Assembly (NCBI GenBank): GCA_028023455.1
Contig: JAQFVV010006473.1
Location: forward strand, 918,702 to 982,701
DNA length: 64,000 nt
Direction of reading: 5' to 3'
Source: Epiperipatus broadwayi
Lineage: Eukaryota > Onychophora > Udeonychophora > Euonychophora > Peripatidae
A program made the translations under genes and the position numbers. Shown here piece by piece: positions 12,336 to 24,986 of this stretch (its first letter is position 1; every line of letters starts with the position of its first letter). The notes below the pieces were generated by a model, which saw only the letters and a program-made list of their open reading frames with translations, searched no databases and was not told the DNA's origin.

Positions 12336-15319
12336 ATTAATGGTTATATTAGTAATAAGTTATAACTGCAAATTATAACACACTACCCCAGCATTACACC
12401 AAAAAAAATTAACACATCAACAATCACTAACTAACAGTCAGCTTAGAGACTGGATCTAAAAGAAGTACACTATAAAATCTAATTATCTAGACACTGCCAA
12501 ACACAGAACAGAATATAGAGACAATTAATTATACTTAAATGCTATTCTAACACTCATAAGAAAAGTAATGCGAGGTCACTAATACAAGTCCATTATCATC
12601 AATGCTCTGACCACAGAATACCATTAGTCTACCATGCCAACTAAAACTGATTTCCCTATGAAACAATACAATAAATTCACTTAAAGATGGCACCTTAGTG
12701 CTCACTAAAGCTAGCTCAAAATTATAAGACCAAAAGAATGGCAACAGCTTATTCTATTTTAAATAATTTACTGGAATATTTTAAAAACTCTAAAATACTA
12801 AGATATAATAAAATGAAGCCATACACACTATTTATAAAACAAATAACTGGAAAAGTAAAGACATTAACACTAGAATATAACTGAGTAATAATTTAAAAAA
12901 ACTAAAATATGGCATGATAATATGATAATTTATTTGTATACATTTTTATCAAAAAATATAATTTCATAATTTAAAAATGACTAACTGGCTAATTTAATTC
13001 CTTAAATTAATTACTTTTACTCCTATTAAGTCATTTCTTTTTTAATAATTAAAGTTGGAAAACAACTTCTAACAATAAAAGATAAAAGTGTTTAAATCAG
13101 CTCAAAACCCCTTCAGTAAAATTTTGGAGAGAAAATAAATGAATAAATATGTTTCAATAAAAATACTAATAAATTTTTAATTAGCATCAACTATTTTTTA
13201 GTTTAAACCTATCCTTAGATTTAAATACAATGTGCACATGAAAGTATCTTTTTACAATGAATTTAATTTTTTTTGGAATCCTTCATGGGCCATTGATAAT
13301 CTTTTTCATGTTGAATTATTTTTGTAGGTTTCTCTAATACTACCTACTTGCAGGATAATGTGCATAGTCAAATTTTTCTATTCTTGCAATAAAATACTTT
13401 TAGATTTCTTCTACACAGAATTTTTGTTTTTATTTTTTGTCTAATCATTTTCCATGTCATACTAACATACATAGCTTATTCATTTTTTTTACAATTTTTT
13501 CAAACCAGAATAATATATAAAGACAGAAACACTCATGCTCTTGAAAGGAGTCAAGCTTTGTTGCAGATTACTTCATGGTTATAATTGTTCTCTTTTATAT
13601 TTTTTTAATGAAGCATGTTACACGGAGATAGATGGAGTTTATCTCTTAGTAAAACTTAGCATATAGTTTTTTCCAGCATTTTAGAAAACATTTTTACAGC
13701 TATATTCCTCATACTGTCTTTTTTAATGCTTGGTCAAGACACTTTTCCTACTTGAATTATCTTCAGTGGCTAGATCATGATATCTACTGTAGTTTTCACA
13801 AAGTTGAATAAGACTTACCTCTTCTTACAAGACACTGAAATCTTATCTTCAAGAATGTACCATAGTGGAGAGAATAAATCAGTAGAACTGTTTCGTGAGA
13901 GAATAGGTCAGTCTTGAAACAGTTATTGAAAACACTAAGAAAAGAGACTTGTTCAAACTGTTTATAAGAGTAGTAAGATCATGTCATGGTGCAGTGGTTG
14001 AGGAGAAAAGTAGCTGTGACTTTTGCCTCATCTACTGAGCTATTGAGAATTGTAGCAGTAATTCATGACTCAGTTATTAAACAATTGCAAAAGATTGAGT
14101 GTTTAAAATGTTTTCTAAAATATGACAAATGCATGCTAAGTTTAGCTAAAAGCTAAACATTATTTACATCTATGCAATCTGTTTTTCAAGAAAAAATGTA
14201 AAAAGATATAAATATCTCTGAAATAATCTGCAACTAACCTTGTCTTTATTCAGAGTATGAGTGTCTCTATATTTATGTGTGTAGAAGCCCTGTCTACTTG
14301 TAAGATTGCAAAATATATAAATTTATCCTGTGAAGATTGTAAATAATGTATGGCAAGAGCAATTAAATTAACTATGTATTTTAGCCTCAAATGGAGAATT
14401 CTTCAAGAACAAAATCTACATTCAAATACTATAAATTATAATTGCCAAAGAAAGACTCAAAAAGAAAATAAAACCATGGTAAGGGATACTTTTGATGTAC
14501 ATCCTATATTTAAAGTTATAGGTGAGTTTATATTATTTTCTTTCCAATACTATAAGAAAGGGTTCTTTTCATTAAAAGTTTTGTCTTTGTTAGTTAAATA
14601 TTTGTTTTTATAAATAATATTTAGTCATATAGAATTTTTTTTTTAATTTAACATATTTTCGAAATATGTCTTTCTTATTCATTTGATTTATTTTTCCTTC
14701 AAAAAATATACTCATTCAAGATTTTCCTATCTTTAATTGTGAAAAATTTGTTTTGTAACTTATTGTAAAGCAAAAGTGAACTAATTTAAGAAGTAAAATC
14801 AGCTAGCTAGTTTTCTTTAAATATAAAATTATATTTTTGATCGGAATATATAAATTTAAATTATCATATCATGTCATTTTTAATTTTTTAAATTATTAAT
14901 CAGTTAGTTTATATAATAATTATTTAAATGTGTTTTAGTAATCAATATCTTTATTCCTTCCACTCTGTTCTTCGAAATGATCATGTGTGTGATTTCATTA
15001 CACCTTAGTGTTTTATGGATATTAAATTATCACAGTAAAATTATTTAAAATGGAGTAAACCACTAAACATCACATGATCACCATTTCTTATGCTTGCTCA
15101 TAACTATTATTAAAACAGGCAAAACTCTCAATACAGTAGTGCCACTCATGATGTTTGAAGTTTTGCAGTGGCTAGATAAGTAGTCTGTTTTATACTATAA
15201 TTCCAGTGTTGGTTGACTGTTGAATTCACTGTTTATGTGTAATGCTGGATAATCTGTAGTTTACTACTTATTATAAGTAGAATTATAATATATACTATTA
15301 TTTGCAAGATGTGATATGT

Positions 15320-15884
15320 TGGACTATTTCCATCATTTATGAGTGAATGTTGAATGTATAGAAAATTTTAAACTTTATTTAAACTTTCCAAATACAAACA
15401 ACTTGTTAGTAATAACACATAAATAAACAATACAGGTTAGTAATTACACAACATTTTGAGTAGTATTATTCTCCACTTTTCTTCAGGTATTGATGGCCTA
15501 TATGCACAGTCACAATATTCGCTTAGAAGTTGAACTTGCACCTTTAAATTCTTGAATATTGAATTTAAGGCAAATGGTCTACCAACTGAGCTATTCTGAC
15601 AAAGGCTCAGTTGGTAGAGCATTTGCCTTAAATTCAATATTCAAGATTCTAAAGGTAAGAGTTCAACTTCTAAGTGAATATTGTCACTGTAAATATAGGC
15701 CAGCAACACCTGAAGAAGAAAGGAGAATAATACTCCTCAAACCAATGTGTAATTACTAACCAACTAACCTGTATTGTCTATTTGTGTGTTATTACTAACA
15801 AGTTCTTTGTATTTGAAAAGTTTAAATTAAGTTTAAAATTTTCTATACATTCAACATTCACTCATAAATGATGGAAATAGTCCA
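15320..15884. repeat. Head-to-head inverted pair of a tRNA-derived SINE-like unit
   Basis: The left arm (15320 to about 15595) and right arm (about 15603 to 15884) are inverted copies around a loop of only several bases. The right arm begins with GGCTCAGTTGGTAGAGC, which is a tRNA D-arm and an RNA polymerase III A box. It then has GAGTTCAACTTC, a B-box-like element, about 45 bases on, followed by a shared body of some 200 bp. The left arm has the same head on the minus strand. The ends are TGGACTATTTCCAT/ATGGAAATAGTCCA. The similar 66-residue frames on opposite strands come from the two arms. No convincing target-site duplication is visible. It could be two SINEs inserted head to head, or a foldback element that captured a SINE. 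Confidence 0.8.
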
Positions 15885-16377
15885 TTACTATTGTACCTAT
15901 ATTGATATAGGCACATATAATTTTTATCTAAAATTATTATTAAAGTAATCTTTCATAAAAGAAAAACATAAAATTAAATGTTGAAGAATTTATTGCAGCT
16001 TGTTTTCGAAAAAGATAAGAATTAAATAGTTTTCTAGCATTAGTTTTTGAAATAAAAAAGCTACAATTAATTAGTCAAAAGGGGGGAGGGGGAGTCTTGG
16101 TTTGAGAAATGAAACTAAGGGTTATAAAAGGAAGTAAAGAGTTTTTATTAGTATTCGTAAAAATATAATTTAAAAAAGTTAAAATATACAAATCTCTTTT
16201 CATTCAATTTTAATTAAAGAAAAAATAATGTTAAAACTAAATAGTAAATTGTATTAAAAATATATGTGCGTATATATATGTGATTTGTAAATAAATAAAA
16301 TGTATGCGAAATAAAAGATTATCATTAAAAAAAAATGGCAATGGCTATTAATAAAATAAAACAACACGTTTATCAAA
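15885..16377. other. AT-rich stretch
   Basis: No gene is visible. There is a short G run at 16081-16090 and a TATAAAAGG at about 16124. Confidence 0.5.
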
Positions 16378-16415
16378 TGATTATCACCGGAAATATTTCG
16401 ACAACACGTTGCAGA

Positions 16416-16697
16416 TATAAATAGACTTTTTTTATCGGACAGTAAAGCAGATCACAAAGTTATTGAGAGAGTGCAGTTCGAAAATTAATTGAGTCAGTTA
16501 AGAAACAAAATGCAGTGCTGAGAATATTTTGGAACGCACGTTCACCTCCAGCCCAGATGTCCGAGAAAACAACAGATCTGCCTGTGAAATAATGTCAGCT
16601 TAACATCTTAAAAAATCTCCGTCAGTATCTATTTGTCTCTGATAGCAATAATTGTGAAAATCAGGAAACTCAGCAAGGAAACATCCCAGCCAGCTGG
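16416..16697 (+). promoter_or_regulatory. Candidate TATA promoter and first non-coding exon
   Basis: TATAAATA lies at 16416-16423. A start-like TCGGACAGTAAAG begins about 20 bp beyond it. The next 250 bp is clearly richer in G+C than the flanks and ends in CAGCTG|GTAAGC at 16696/16697, a good splice-donor match. The first ATGs (16510 and 16558) open only very short frames, so this would be 5' UTR. It could be the first exon of a gene whose body lies elsewhere, or the 5' part of an LTR transcript. CATCCCAGCCAGCTGG here resembles CATCCCAACCAGTTGG at 24257-24272. Confidence 0.3.
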
Positions 16698-17152
16698 TAA
16701 GCATTTATAATGGAAATATCCTCACTGAAAGCAGCCTCCATAGAACAAAATTCTACATCAACATTCAAAAAAGCCTAGGTAAAAACATTTGCTTATTTTG
16801 TTCTATACTGTAATAGCCATTGCATTTCATTAATTCATGCAAATCCTCCAAGAGTCTAATTATATGAACTCGATATCATACATAAATGAACTATTGATGT
16901 GTGTGATTAAATTTCAAATGCTATGTAGTCCTTTATTATCATTATTATGTGTGTGCATGAGTTAATATGTGCGTGATCTTTATATCAATGTTTATTAGTT
17001 AAATTAGAGTGTTCTGTTATTAAATCTATAGGAATATTTAAACTATTTAGAAATGTTAATTTAAAATATGCGTGTGTTTTATTAGAATGTTTAAATTTAG
17101 TAAATAAATATTAGTTAATAAATTATCTTTAAAATTAAAATTTATTTGTCGG

Positions 17153-17242
17153 TCAATTCTTTTTATCAATTCTTTTTACCAAATTCTTTTATGAATTCTT
17201 TTTATCAATTCTTTTTATCAATTCCTTTTATCAAGTCTTTTA
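17153..17242. repeat. 13-bp minisatellite
   Basis: Six or seven imperfect units of TCAATTCTTTTTA run in tandem, with variants CCAAATTC, TGAATTC and TCAAGTC. Confidence 0.85.
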
Positions 17243-17499
17243 ACCACTAATTAAGTATAATCTATTAGTGATTACAAACAACTGAGCTAGTCGTGGATTT
17301 AGGCGTTGAGTTAGTGGCCACTATTCAAAGTGCGTTGTCTATTCTTTTGGTATTCTTTTAGAATAAGCAGCTGGCGCCCGTGTTTATACACAAACAAAAA
17401 AAGTGCTTTGAACTTGGTGTTGAACTCAACAGCCGAGAAGAAGCTATGTCCTGGAAATGTAATGCTAGTTATATACTTTATAGCTATCATTTGGGCATA

Positions 17500-17591
17500 C
17501 ATACTCTCCGAGTATGTTCTTCTCTGCCTAAGAGACCGGTGATTCGAATCCACATATTCGAACTCGGTTCACTATATATATATATATATAT
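17500..17591 (+). repeat. SINE-like 3' part: B-box-like motif then (TA)n
   Basis: CCGGTGATTCGAATCC at about 17537-17552 is a B-box-like element, followed within 30 bases by TTCGAACTCGGTTC and a TA tail at 17575-17591. The T-arm closing pair is mismatched, so this is not a working tRNA gene. A possible A-box segment near 17286-17310 (GTCGTGGATTTAGGCG) is too far away to be sure of. The 70-93 residue frames here are not supported as genes. Confidence 0.35.
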
Positions 17592-20500
17592 TATAACCTA
17601 CACTCCCAACACCGCTCATATACATTACATGAATGAAATGCCCAGGCACCAGTTCTATTAAGAACAATATAACATAATATATAATACAAAATTATTACTA
17701 AGACTCTGTATTTAAGTTTATATTCAGCTCAGCTCAGTGGGAGGCTATAGGCAGCTCATAAGATATATGATAATAAATGAATAAAAGAAGAAATATTACA
17801 AAACATTTAATGTAATGTAAATTCCTTTGTTAATTAATTATATGATAAAGAATCATAATGTTTATTTGGTACAGTCTATTAAAATATACTTTAAACTTAA
17901 TTTCTTCCTTCATTCAAGTATAACATATATCAGATTGCTATAATTATAATACTAAACAATTCTATGACTTGGCATATCACAATTTAAACATCTACTTTAA
18001 TGCCAATCAAAAAATAAACAATAAAATCTCAGGGAATTTAACAAACATAGTTGAATTAAATAACTACAGTGGCCCATAAGTTATAATTCAAAAGTATGAT
18101 AAAATGTAATGAAACAAATTGACTAAAACATCCTACTGTGTTTCAATAATAAGATAATGACAAAAATAGGGTATTTTAATTTCATATCATCATCTAACAA
18201 ATATACTAACTTGGCAACCTTTCTAATACGTTTATCCAGTGGCAAATGTTCCTTATAATGTTTGGATTAACGAAAACAATATTGTCAGACACTAGCAAAT
18301 TTAATATTATAACTCTAAAAAAATACATCTATTTTGTAATAGATTTATGAAATGTGGAGATCTGGAAATGGAAAACATGAATATATGCAATAATAACGTC
18401 AGACACAGTTTTAAGATTTTAAATAAATAAAATAAATCATTTATTACAATAAAATAAATTTGGTTTAACATAATATTTACTATTACTACTTGTCTCACAG
18501 ATTTTTAAATTATCAAATAAACTTTAAGCATCAGTTTGGGATTATCCCTATTATCAAAGCAAATTAATAACAAAACTTAAATATCCTGACTTCGAACACA
18601 TGCTTTGCCTACATGTTTCATCTACATGACAATATATAAATAACATGTTACATTATTAGCACAAAAAATACTTTTGAGAGGATATTACTCTTGATTAACA
18701 AAATAAATCAAATTAATTATATTTGGCTTTCAACAAAGCAAAAGTCTCTAATTGACTAAATAGTCACTTTCAATTACGTATACCTTTTATGCATAGCAAC
18801 AAAATCATGTTTGTTCTGATGATTTGATGATTTATAACCTTGATTTAAATAAATACACTGTATTTTAAAATATTTGTTTCCCATTTTAATCTCAATAACT
18901 TTATACTTCTATTTAAATGAATGTAATGTATTTCAAAAGCATTTATTTCTCATTTTAATTTTAATAATTCTATATTTTATATATGCGATATTATTTATAT
19001 TACACGTGTGTGTGCACGTTCAAGCAACAATAATAGAAAATAATCTTTTCTACAAATTTTCCATTCATCAAGAAAATATCATACAATTACTTTATTTTGG
19101 ACAATGTCGTAATTCATCAATAAAATAAGACACTAATATTACATCAAGACTCAATTTAACAATTTATCCGGCCACATATTAATTAACACAGAGCTATATT
19201 TTCATAATTATGCAGACTATACGATAAGGGAATCTACATGAGGAGCAGATAAAGTCTTACTGAACACTTCTACAATAATTCATCTGATTCTAAATATACT
19301 TTTGGTGGGGACTTTTTCCTCATCACCAAAAATCTAAGAAAAACATCACATAACTTTCTAAGCATCATTTAATCATACTTCAACAATAACTCATCTATTT
19401 CTAAATACATTATTGGTGGGAATTTATTCCTCATCACCAGGGCCCTAAGAAAACATCACTTCAAAACATCATTTAATCATACGCATATAATATCAACTAG
19501 GCTCTACTCATGGAAAATTATTAATATACTAAATAAGCAAAATCTTTATCCCTACAAATATTATAATGCAATCAGATTTCTTTCCATTCTCATAGCTTTT
19601 CTAAATATTGAACATTATAAGTGCACACTGGCAGATAAATATTTACAGATAACATACCAATCCGTTCAACTCAATAGATTATGACAATGTCCGAAATTTA
19701 TACATAAAAATATTCACAGACTGAACTTTATCAAACAAATGTCATAATGGTGCAAAACAAACACACACCCGCGAGCAAAAATATATATAATTAAGTCTAA
19801 ATTACATACTATGCAGGCAACATAATAATTAAATATTGCATTAAGGTATAACTTTTAATTCAAAATAAACTTTAGGTTACTTTTAAAATTTAATATTTAT
19901 AATTATTATGAACAAACTTTCTTTCATATCTTGCAAACTATTTTTATTATATGTTCGTTGATTCAAAAAATAAAAAAAGTCTCACTTTGAGATAGTAAAG
20001 TATGCAAAATAAATATAAACCTCTCTAATAATATATTAAAAAAATATTTTTTCTTTTACCTTTGTAAAAGAACAATAAGACCTATTTGAACACAATCAAT
20101 TTTTACTAGCGTATTCCTCATTTGAATACGCTTCAGAGACGGTCTTGAAGATAAAAATAACCCAAATTATAAATGAACATAATAATAAATAAGCCTATCT
20201 ACTTATCATATACCTTCAGTATGACACGCAATAAAAAAAAATAAAGAAACAAAGGTTATTAGTTTTGTACATAAAAATAAAAGTTCACTTGCAAAACTTG
20301 GTTCCAGGTTTATGAAACAATATGGGACACATTCCAAACTGAATTTAAATTAAAATAAACTGCTGTAGGGTAACCAAACAAATATAATCATGCTTAAATA
20401 GGACTCAGCATCTTCAATGTTCATAACAAAGTTATTTAAGTTACTGTATCACACATAAGTAATCAATTTGTCTTCTATTATGACGAGAATATAATAAATT

Positions 20501-22222
20501 TTTAACTACTGTTGGACAGGAATTATCTCACTTATTCCATTGTAGTTTTAAATTAAATACATAATTATTTTAATAGTTTCTTGAATAGCATTTAACACTT
20601 TATAATTTATTATACGTGTGGTTTATTCTGAAATATTGTCCATTAAGATACCGTATTTCCTTAGTAATTCTTCAATTAATAATATTTTGTTTTATTTTCC
20701 ATCTTTATTGAAGAGAACAAAAATTACCCGCATTTCTATTCTTCCATTCGATTTAAGCAAATACTTAATTTGAAGTAACTTACATTTTATTTCCTTCATT
20801 TAAAGTACGTATTATTTCCAGAAATACCAGATAAATAAATACTGTCATCTCTTTATGATAAATTTAACCATGGCATGATTTATCAAACCATGCATATCCT
20901 TAAATTTATGTTTAATTCTCACAAAAACATAACACGGAAAATAGTGAAGAATTAAAATATATTCTGTAAAATAGTTCTGCATGCATTTTCCAGATATATT
21001 AAAGAACACACGTTGGTTAATGATACAACAATAATATTCACACAATTTATTCCTATTTAAAATGACAATTAAGTGAAGTAACGTAGACTGGACATTATTA
21101 ACATACATTTTAAAAGAGCAATAGTTATGATAAGGTTAATTCAAAACGTTAAAATTGAGGACAATAAAGTGAACTGAGTACCTTTTTAAAATTTAGAATT
21201 CCATTCTAGTTAACTTGTCCCATAATAAATTTCTTAAAATCCTTTCGATGTTTTACTCTAAAATCTTTTTTCAAATCAATTTGACTTCAGCAACTGGTTT
21301 TTAATTTTTACAATAATGAGCCACCATTTTCTGGCTACAATTACATTACATAATATGCAAATTTTCCACTGGAGATCTTTGTTAAAAAGCTTTCTTTAGC
21401 AAAGTTCATTTCCTTCCACAAAGTTACTCTCACGCTTTTCTTTTAGCTCAGTTAATTACATATTCAAAAAAAATCTTTTCAAAAAAAAAATCACTTTGAT
21501 TTTTAGAATTAAAATCAAGATAAAAAAAAAAATAAAATAAATAGCTTTTACAAACTTGAAAGAAAAATGAATATTAATTAACTATTAAACAAAAATGATT
21601 AATAATTTATTTAATTTTAAAATAATTCATTGATTCAACTATCTATTAATCATTGGAAAGAAATATATATATATATTTGTTAAATTATTTATATATATAT
21701 ATTTGTTAAATTATTTAAGATAATTACTGTAATTTAAATGTTTTTATTGTGAACATACTATTGTTTGCTGTTATTAAAGATGAAAATGAAATGAAAATAA
21801 TGCAGAGTCATACATGCATGCACATGTACCACAACCTAAATATTAAACTATCTTAACTAAATATAATTGAGATGGCTATTAATTGTTGACAAAAGGATAA
21901 GTATTAATGAATAAAGGATTTTGAAACCATTCAACCAAATATTACACCAACATAAAATAACTTTGTATCTTTCTGACAAAATGTATCAATTCCATTAATA
22001 AACAACCCCTCTCCCTTACATTCAATACCTCATTAACCATACTAATAATAATGAATACCTATCAAGTGGTCAATAAACTGCATAAGCAACCCATATCTAA
22101 GCTTCAAACAATTTCCAGCAAAAATTTTTTTAAAATTCTAAGGCTATTTCATTTTTTTTAATATAATATAATTTTTCAATGCAGATACAAAGTATGTCAA
22201 TTCCTTGTGCCCATTCAGATGG

Positions 22223-22226
<4 letters not shown>
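17592..22226. other. Long AT-rich stretch without recognised features
   Basis: I read both strands and found no conserved motif, tRNA or element boundary. The short frames at 18874-19128 and 20845-21108 are AT-rich and low in complexity. Minor repeats: a duplicated segment near 19265-19340 and 19370-19440 sharing ACAATAA.TCATCT and TTGGTGGG, and a small TTTGTTAAATTATTTA duplication at about 21676-21715. Confidence 0.5.

Positions 22227-22315
<89 letters not shown>
22227..22315. repeat. (TA)n(GT)n compound microsatellite
   Basis: About 30 TA units are followed directly by about 14 GT units. Confidence 0.97.
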
Positions 22316-22319
<4 letters not shown>

Positions 22320-24915
22320 TTTTAAAAAACAATATTATAAATATTAATCTTTTTTTTTAATATATGAATCATTAGTATAATTTATCTTAAATATTTGTAT
22401 GTTTTATATGTTTGTCTGTAAATTTTATTTATTGTTTTATATATTAAATTGGTTTATTTTCATTTCTTTTACAATTTGATTTTAATTTTATTTATGCATT
22501 ACATATTTTTAATATAATTATACATTTTTTTTCTTTAATTTTTTTTTGTAATATAATATTATCGCCTATACCTTTCAAATTTTTTAAATATTTTTTTTCC
22601 AATTTATTAGTTTTTTGTCTGTATGCTATCTTTCATTATTAGTAATTTTTATATCTATAGTCTTCCTATTTTTAAATGCTTGTATTGTAGTTGGAAAATC
22701 AGTTTGTTTATTAGTATATTTTTTGTAAACATTTAAACTTTTTTAAGTTAGAATAAAATTATAAAATTGAGGTATAATAGATTTAAATTCAATAGAATTG
22801 CTTGAAATTTGATATATAGGTAAAGAATACCAGGCTGATCTATATAAGAGATTTAACTTTTTAGTTGGTCATCTAGTTTCTTAGATATGGAACAGAGAGT
22901 TAGGAAAATATTTAATATTTTGATATCAAGTTTTTTAAAAGTTGTTCTTATAACTTTTATTTATTTTAAATAAGGCTCACAAGAAAGCATTTATTTTTCT
23001 TTCAATTTAATAACATTTTAATAATATTTGTAAGAGAGTGATATAGAGATATTTTCTTTCAATTTAATAACACTTTAAATTTTAGATTAAATAAAGTTAA
23101 GTCCATATATTTTGTACACTTAAAAATTTTTTTTGAAAGTGATAGGATACATTAATATTTTAAATAAGTGATTTTGTTCCTTAGTCATGGAAGAATGAAG
23201 AGGAAACTTCAATGTTTAATTAATGCTCACAATTTTTGGTTGCAGTTGTAAGCTTCATTTACATATTAACAAAGTTTGTTTATAACATAGCTTTGTTAAG
23301 GTTTTTTTAAAGAAAAATATGTTTATCAAGTAAAATAAATTTTCAAACAATTTTAATCAAAAAGTTATTTACTGATTTCTTATATACTTATGTTCACATA
23401 CTAAATATGTTATTTATATAAAGAGTATATTGTACTGATGTAGGTTGCTACATATTTCTAGTAGTTAATGAAATTAATTTTATTGAAAAAAAATTTTTAA
23501 AAATATTATTTTTAAAATTTTAGTTTAAATTTCAGAAAGATTTTCATGAAAGTTTGAGAAAAGGAAAAAAAAACAAAAGAAAGGGAAAGGGGATAAGATT
23601 TCAGTAATAAATAATAATTAAAGAAAAAATGATTAGCATTATTAGTTTTAAATTATTAAAATAATTCTCTCATTTTGTCTTGTAATAGGGAATGTGTGTG
23701 TCCATAAATAACAGTTAAAAGAAAAGAATTTTTTTTTAATGATAAAATAAAAAGCTAATGCAATGCAGATAAAAAAACTGGAACCTTAAATTCAAAACAA
23801 TGAAAATAATTAACAAACAAAGGGACTAAGTACTACTGTTTGATTAAAATAAAAAAACCAATGGAAGGACTAGAACGAAGTTTGAATTCTTAAATAAAAG
23901 GAATAAAAGCTGAATAGGATTGCATCAGATTGCTCAATTGATCCTCAAATAAAAAACGCTAGTTATAAAAAGGGAGATTTTGTATTGTTTGATCATTCAG
24001 GCATTCATAAAATAAAAATCATTAAAAGTTATTAATTATTCAGAATTCATCAAAATTGATCTAAATATATTGAAATATCTCAGAGTGAACATTTTGCAAT
24101 CTAGAATGCATTCTTGAACCCATCAGATCATGCAGCCAGCCTGAACCTCTTTGCAATAACATTAACAGTTAGTTGAGGGAGAAATCATGTCCATGTAAAA
24201 CTGGAAATCATCAGAATGTCCATACTAAGATCTGCAAGTAAATTCCTATACATCCCAACCAGTTGGAATTAGGAGAATCAGCAGAGGCTATGTTGCCTTA
24301 TTCGCATGTTTTATTTTTTATACAAAATATTATTTATTTTTTATTAAATCTTTTTATAATTTTTATTTTTTTTTTTTTTTTAATTTAATTTATTTATAAA
24401 TAAATTAATATAATTTTTTATTTTAAAAAAAATTAAAGGAAAAATATATAATTATTATTAATTATGTAAGGGGGAATATTAGATTAATAACATATAAGTA
24501 TTCTATTGGTCAAATATTTGCGACATAAATATTGAGAATAGATATTCATAGTATAGGCAGAGAATTGAGAATAGCTAAAGTCCGATGAACTAGCTGGGGA
24601 GGTTGGGTACTAAATTCATAGCTGGTTGAGCAAGCATGTTAGTTACCCTTGTAATTAATTGGTGATTAAAGGTTTTTTCCTTAAAATAAATAAAGTGCTT
24701 GGATGACCAGCATTATAATTTAGTAGCAGAGAGTTAATATTATTGGTAGCTTACTACCAGTGATATTATTATCTCTACCTGAAAGACAGGAAGACTTCAA
24801 AGATAGTAATAGAAACTAAATGAAAGAGATAAAATAAATAAATCTAAAAAAAGATATTTGTATCTCTTTGTTGACAAATAAAAGAAGATGGGTGTTACAA
24901 TATATATTAACTTAC

Positions 24916-24918
<3 letters not shown>
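22316..24918. other. AT-rich stretch; G+C-richer patch at 23940-24300
   Basis: Most of this is T-rich or A-rich low-complexity DNA. At 23961-23972 there is GTTATAAAAAGG, and the following 330 bp are richer in G+C, with no frame of note. It could be a 5' UTR or LTR remnant. A palindromic TTTATTTATAAATAAA lies near 24388. Confidence 0.4.

Positions 24919-24982
<64 letters not shown>
24919..24982. repeat. (AT)n microsatellite
   Basis: About 32 uninterrupted AT units. Confidence 0.97.

Positions 24983-24986
<4 letters not shown>

Larger units (their letters stand above)
10728..15319. other. AT-rich stretch, no supported gene
   Basis: It holds a TA hairpin at 11628-11680, a pair of direct repeats at 11932-12335, and a slightly richer segment at 12400-12760 that could be an old coding relic but has no motif I can name. 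The short frames at 10838-11038 and 14350-14613 show no family features and look fortuitous. Confidence 0.5.

Noticed and set aside
15595-15680. A tRNA gene in the right arm of the inverted repeat
   Set aside because: The D arm is excellent, but the acceptor stem, anticodon arm and T stem do not close; it is tRNA-derived, not a tRNA.
15437-15759. Two similar 66-residue frames on opposite strands, which could look like a duplicated small gene
   Set aside because: They are the two arms of the inverted SINE-like repeat read in mirror orientation.
17311-17661. Overlapping 70-93 codon frames at 17.3-17.7 kb, and TGGCGCCCG at 17372-17380 as a retroviral-type primer-binding site
   Set aside because: The frames have no motif and lie over a SINE-like segment; no LTR end or matching partner is visible next to the TGGCGCCCG string.
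24580-24640. GTCCGATGAACTAGCTGG as a possible ribozyme core
   Set aside because: The first core bases are wrong (CCGATGA) and no helices form.
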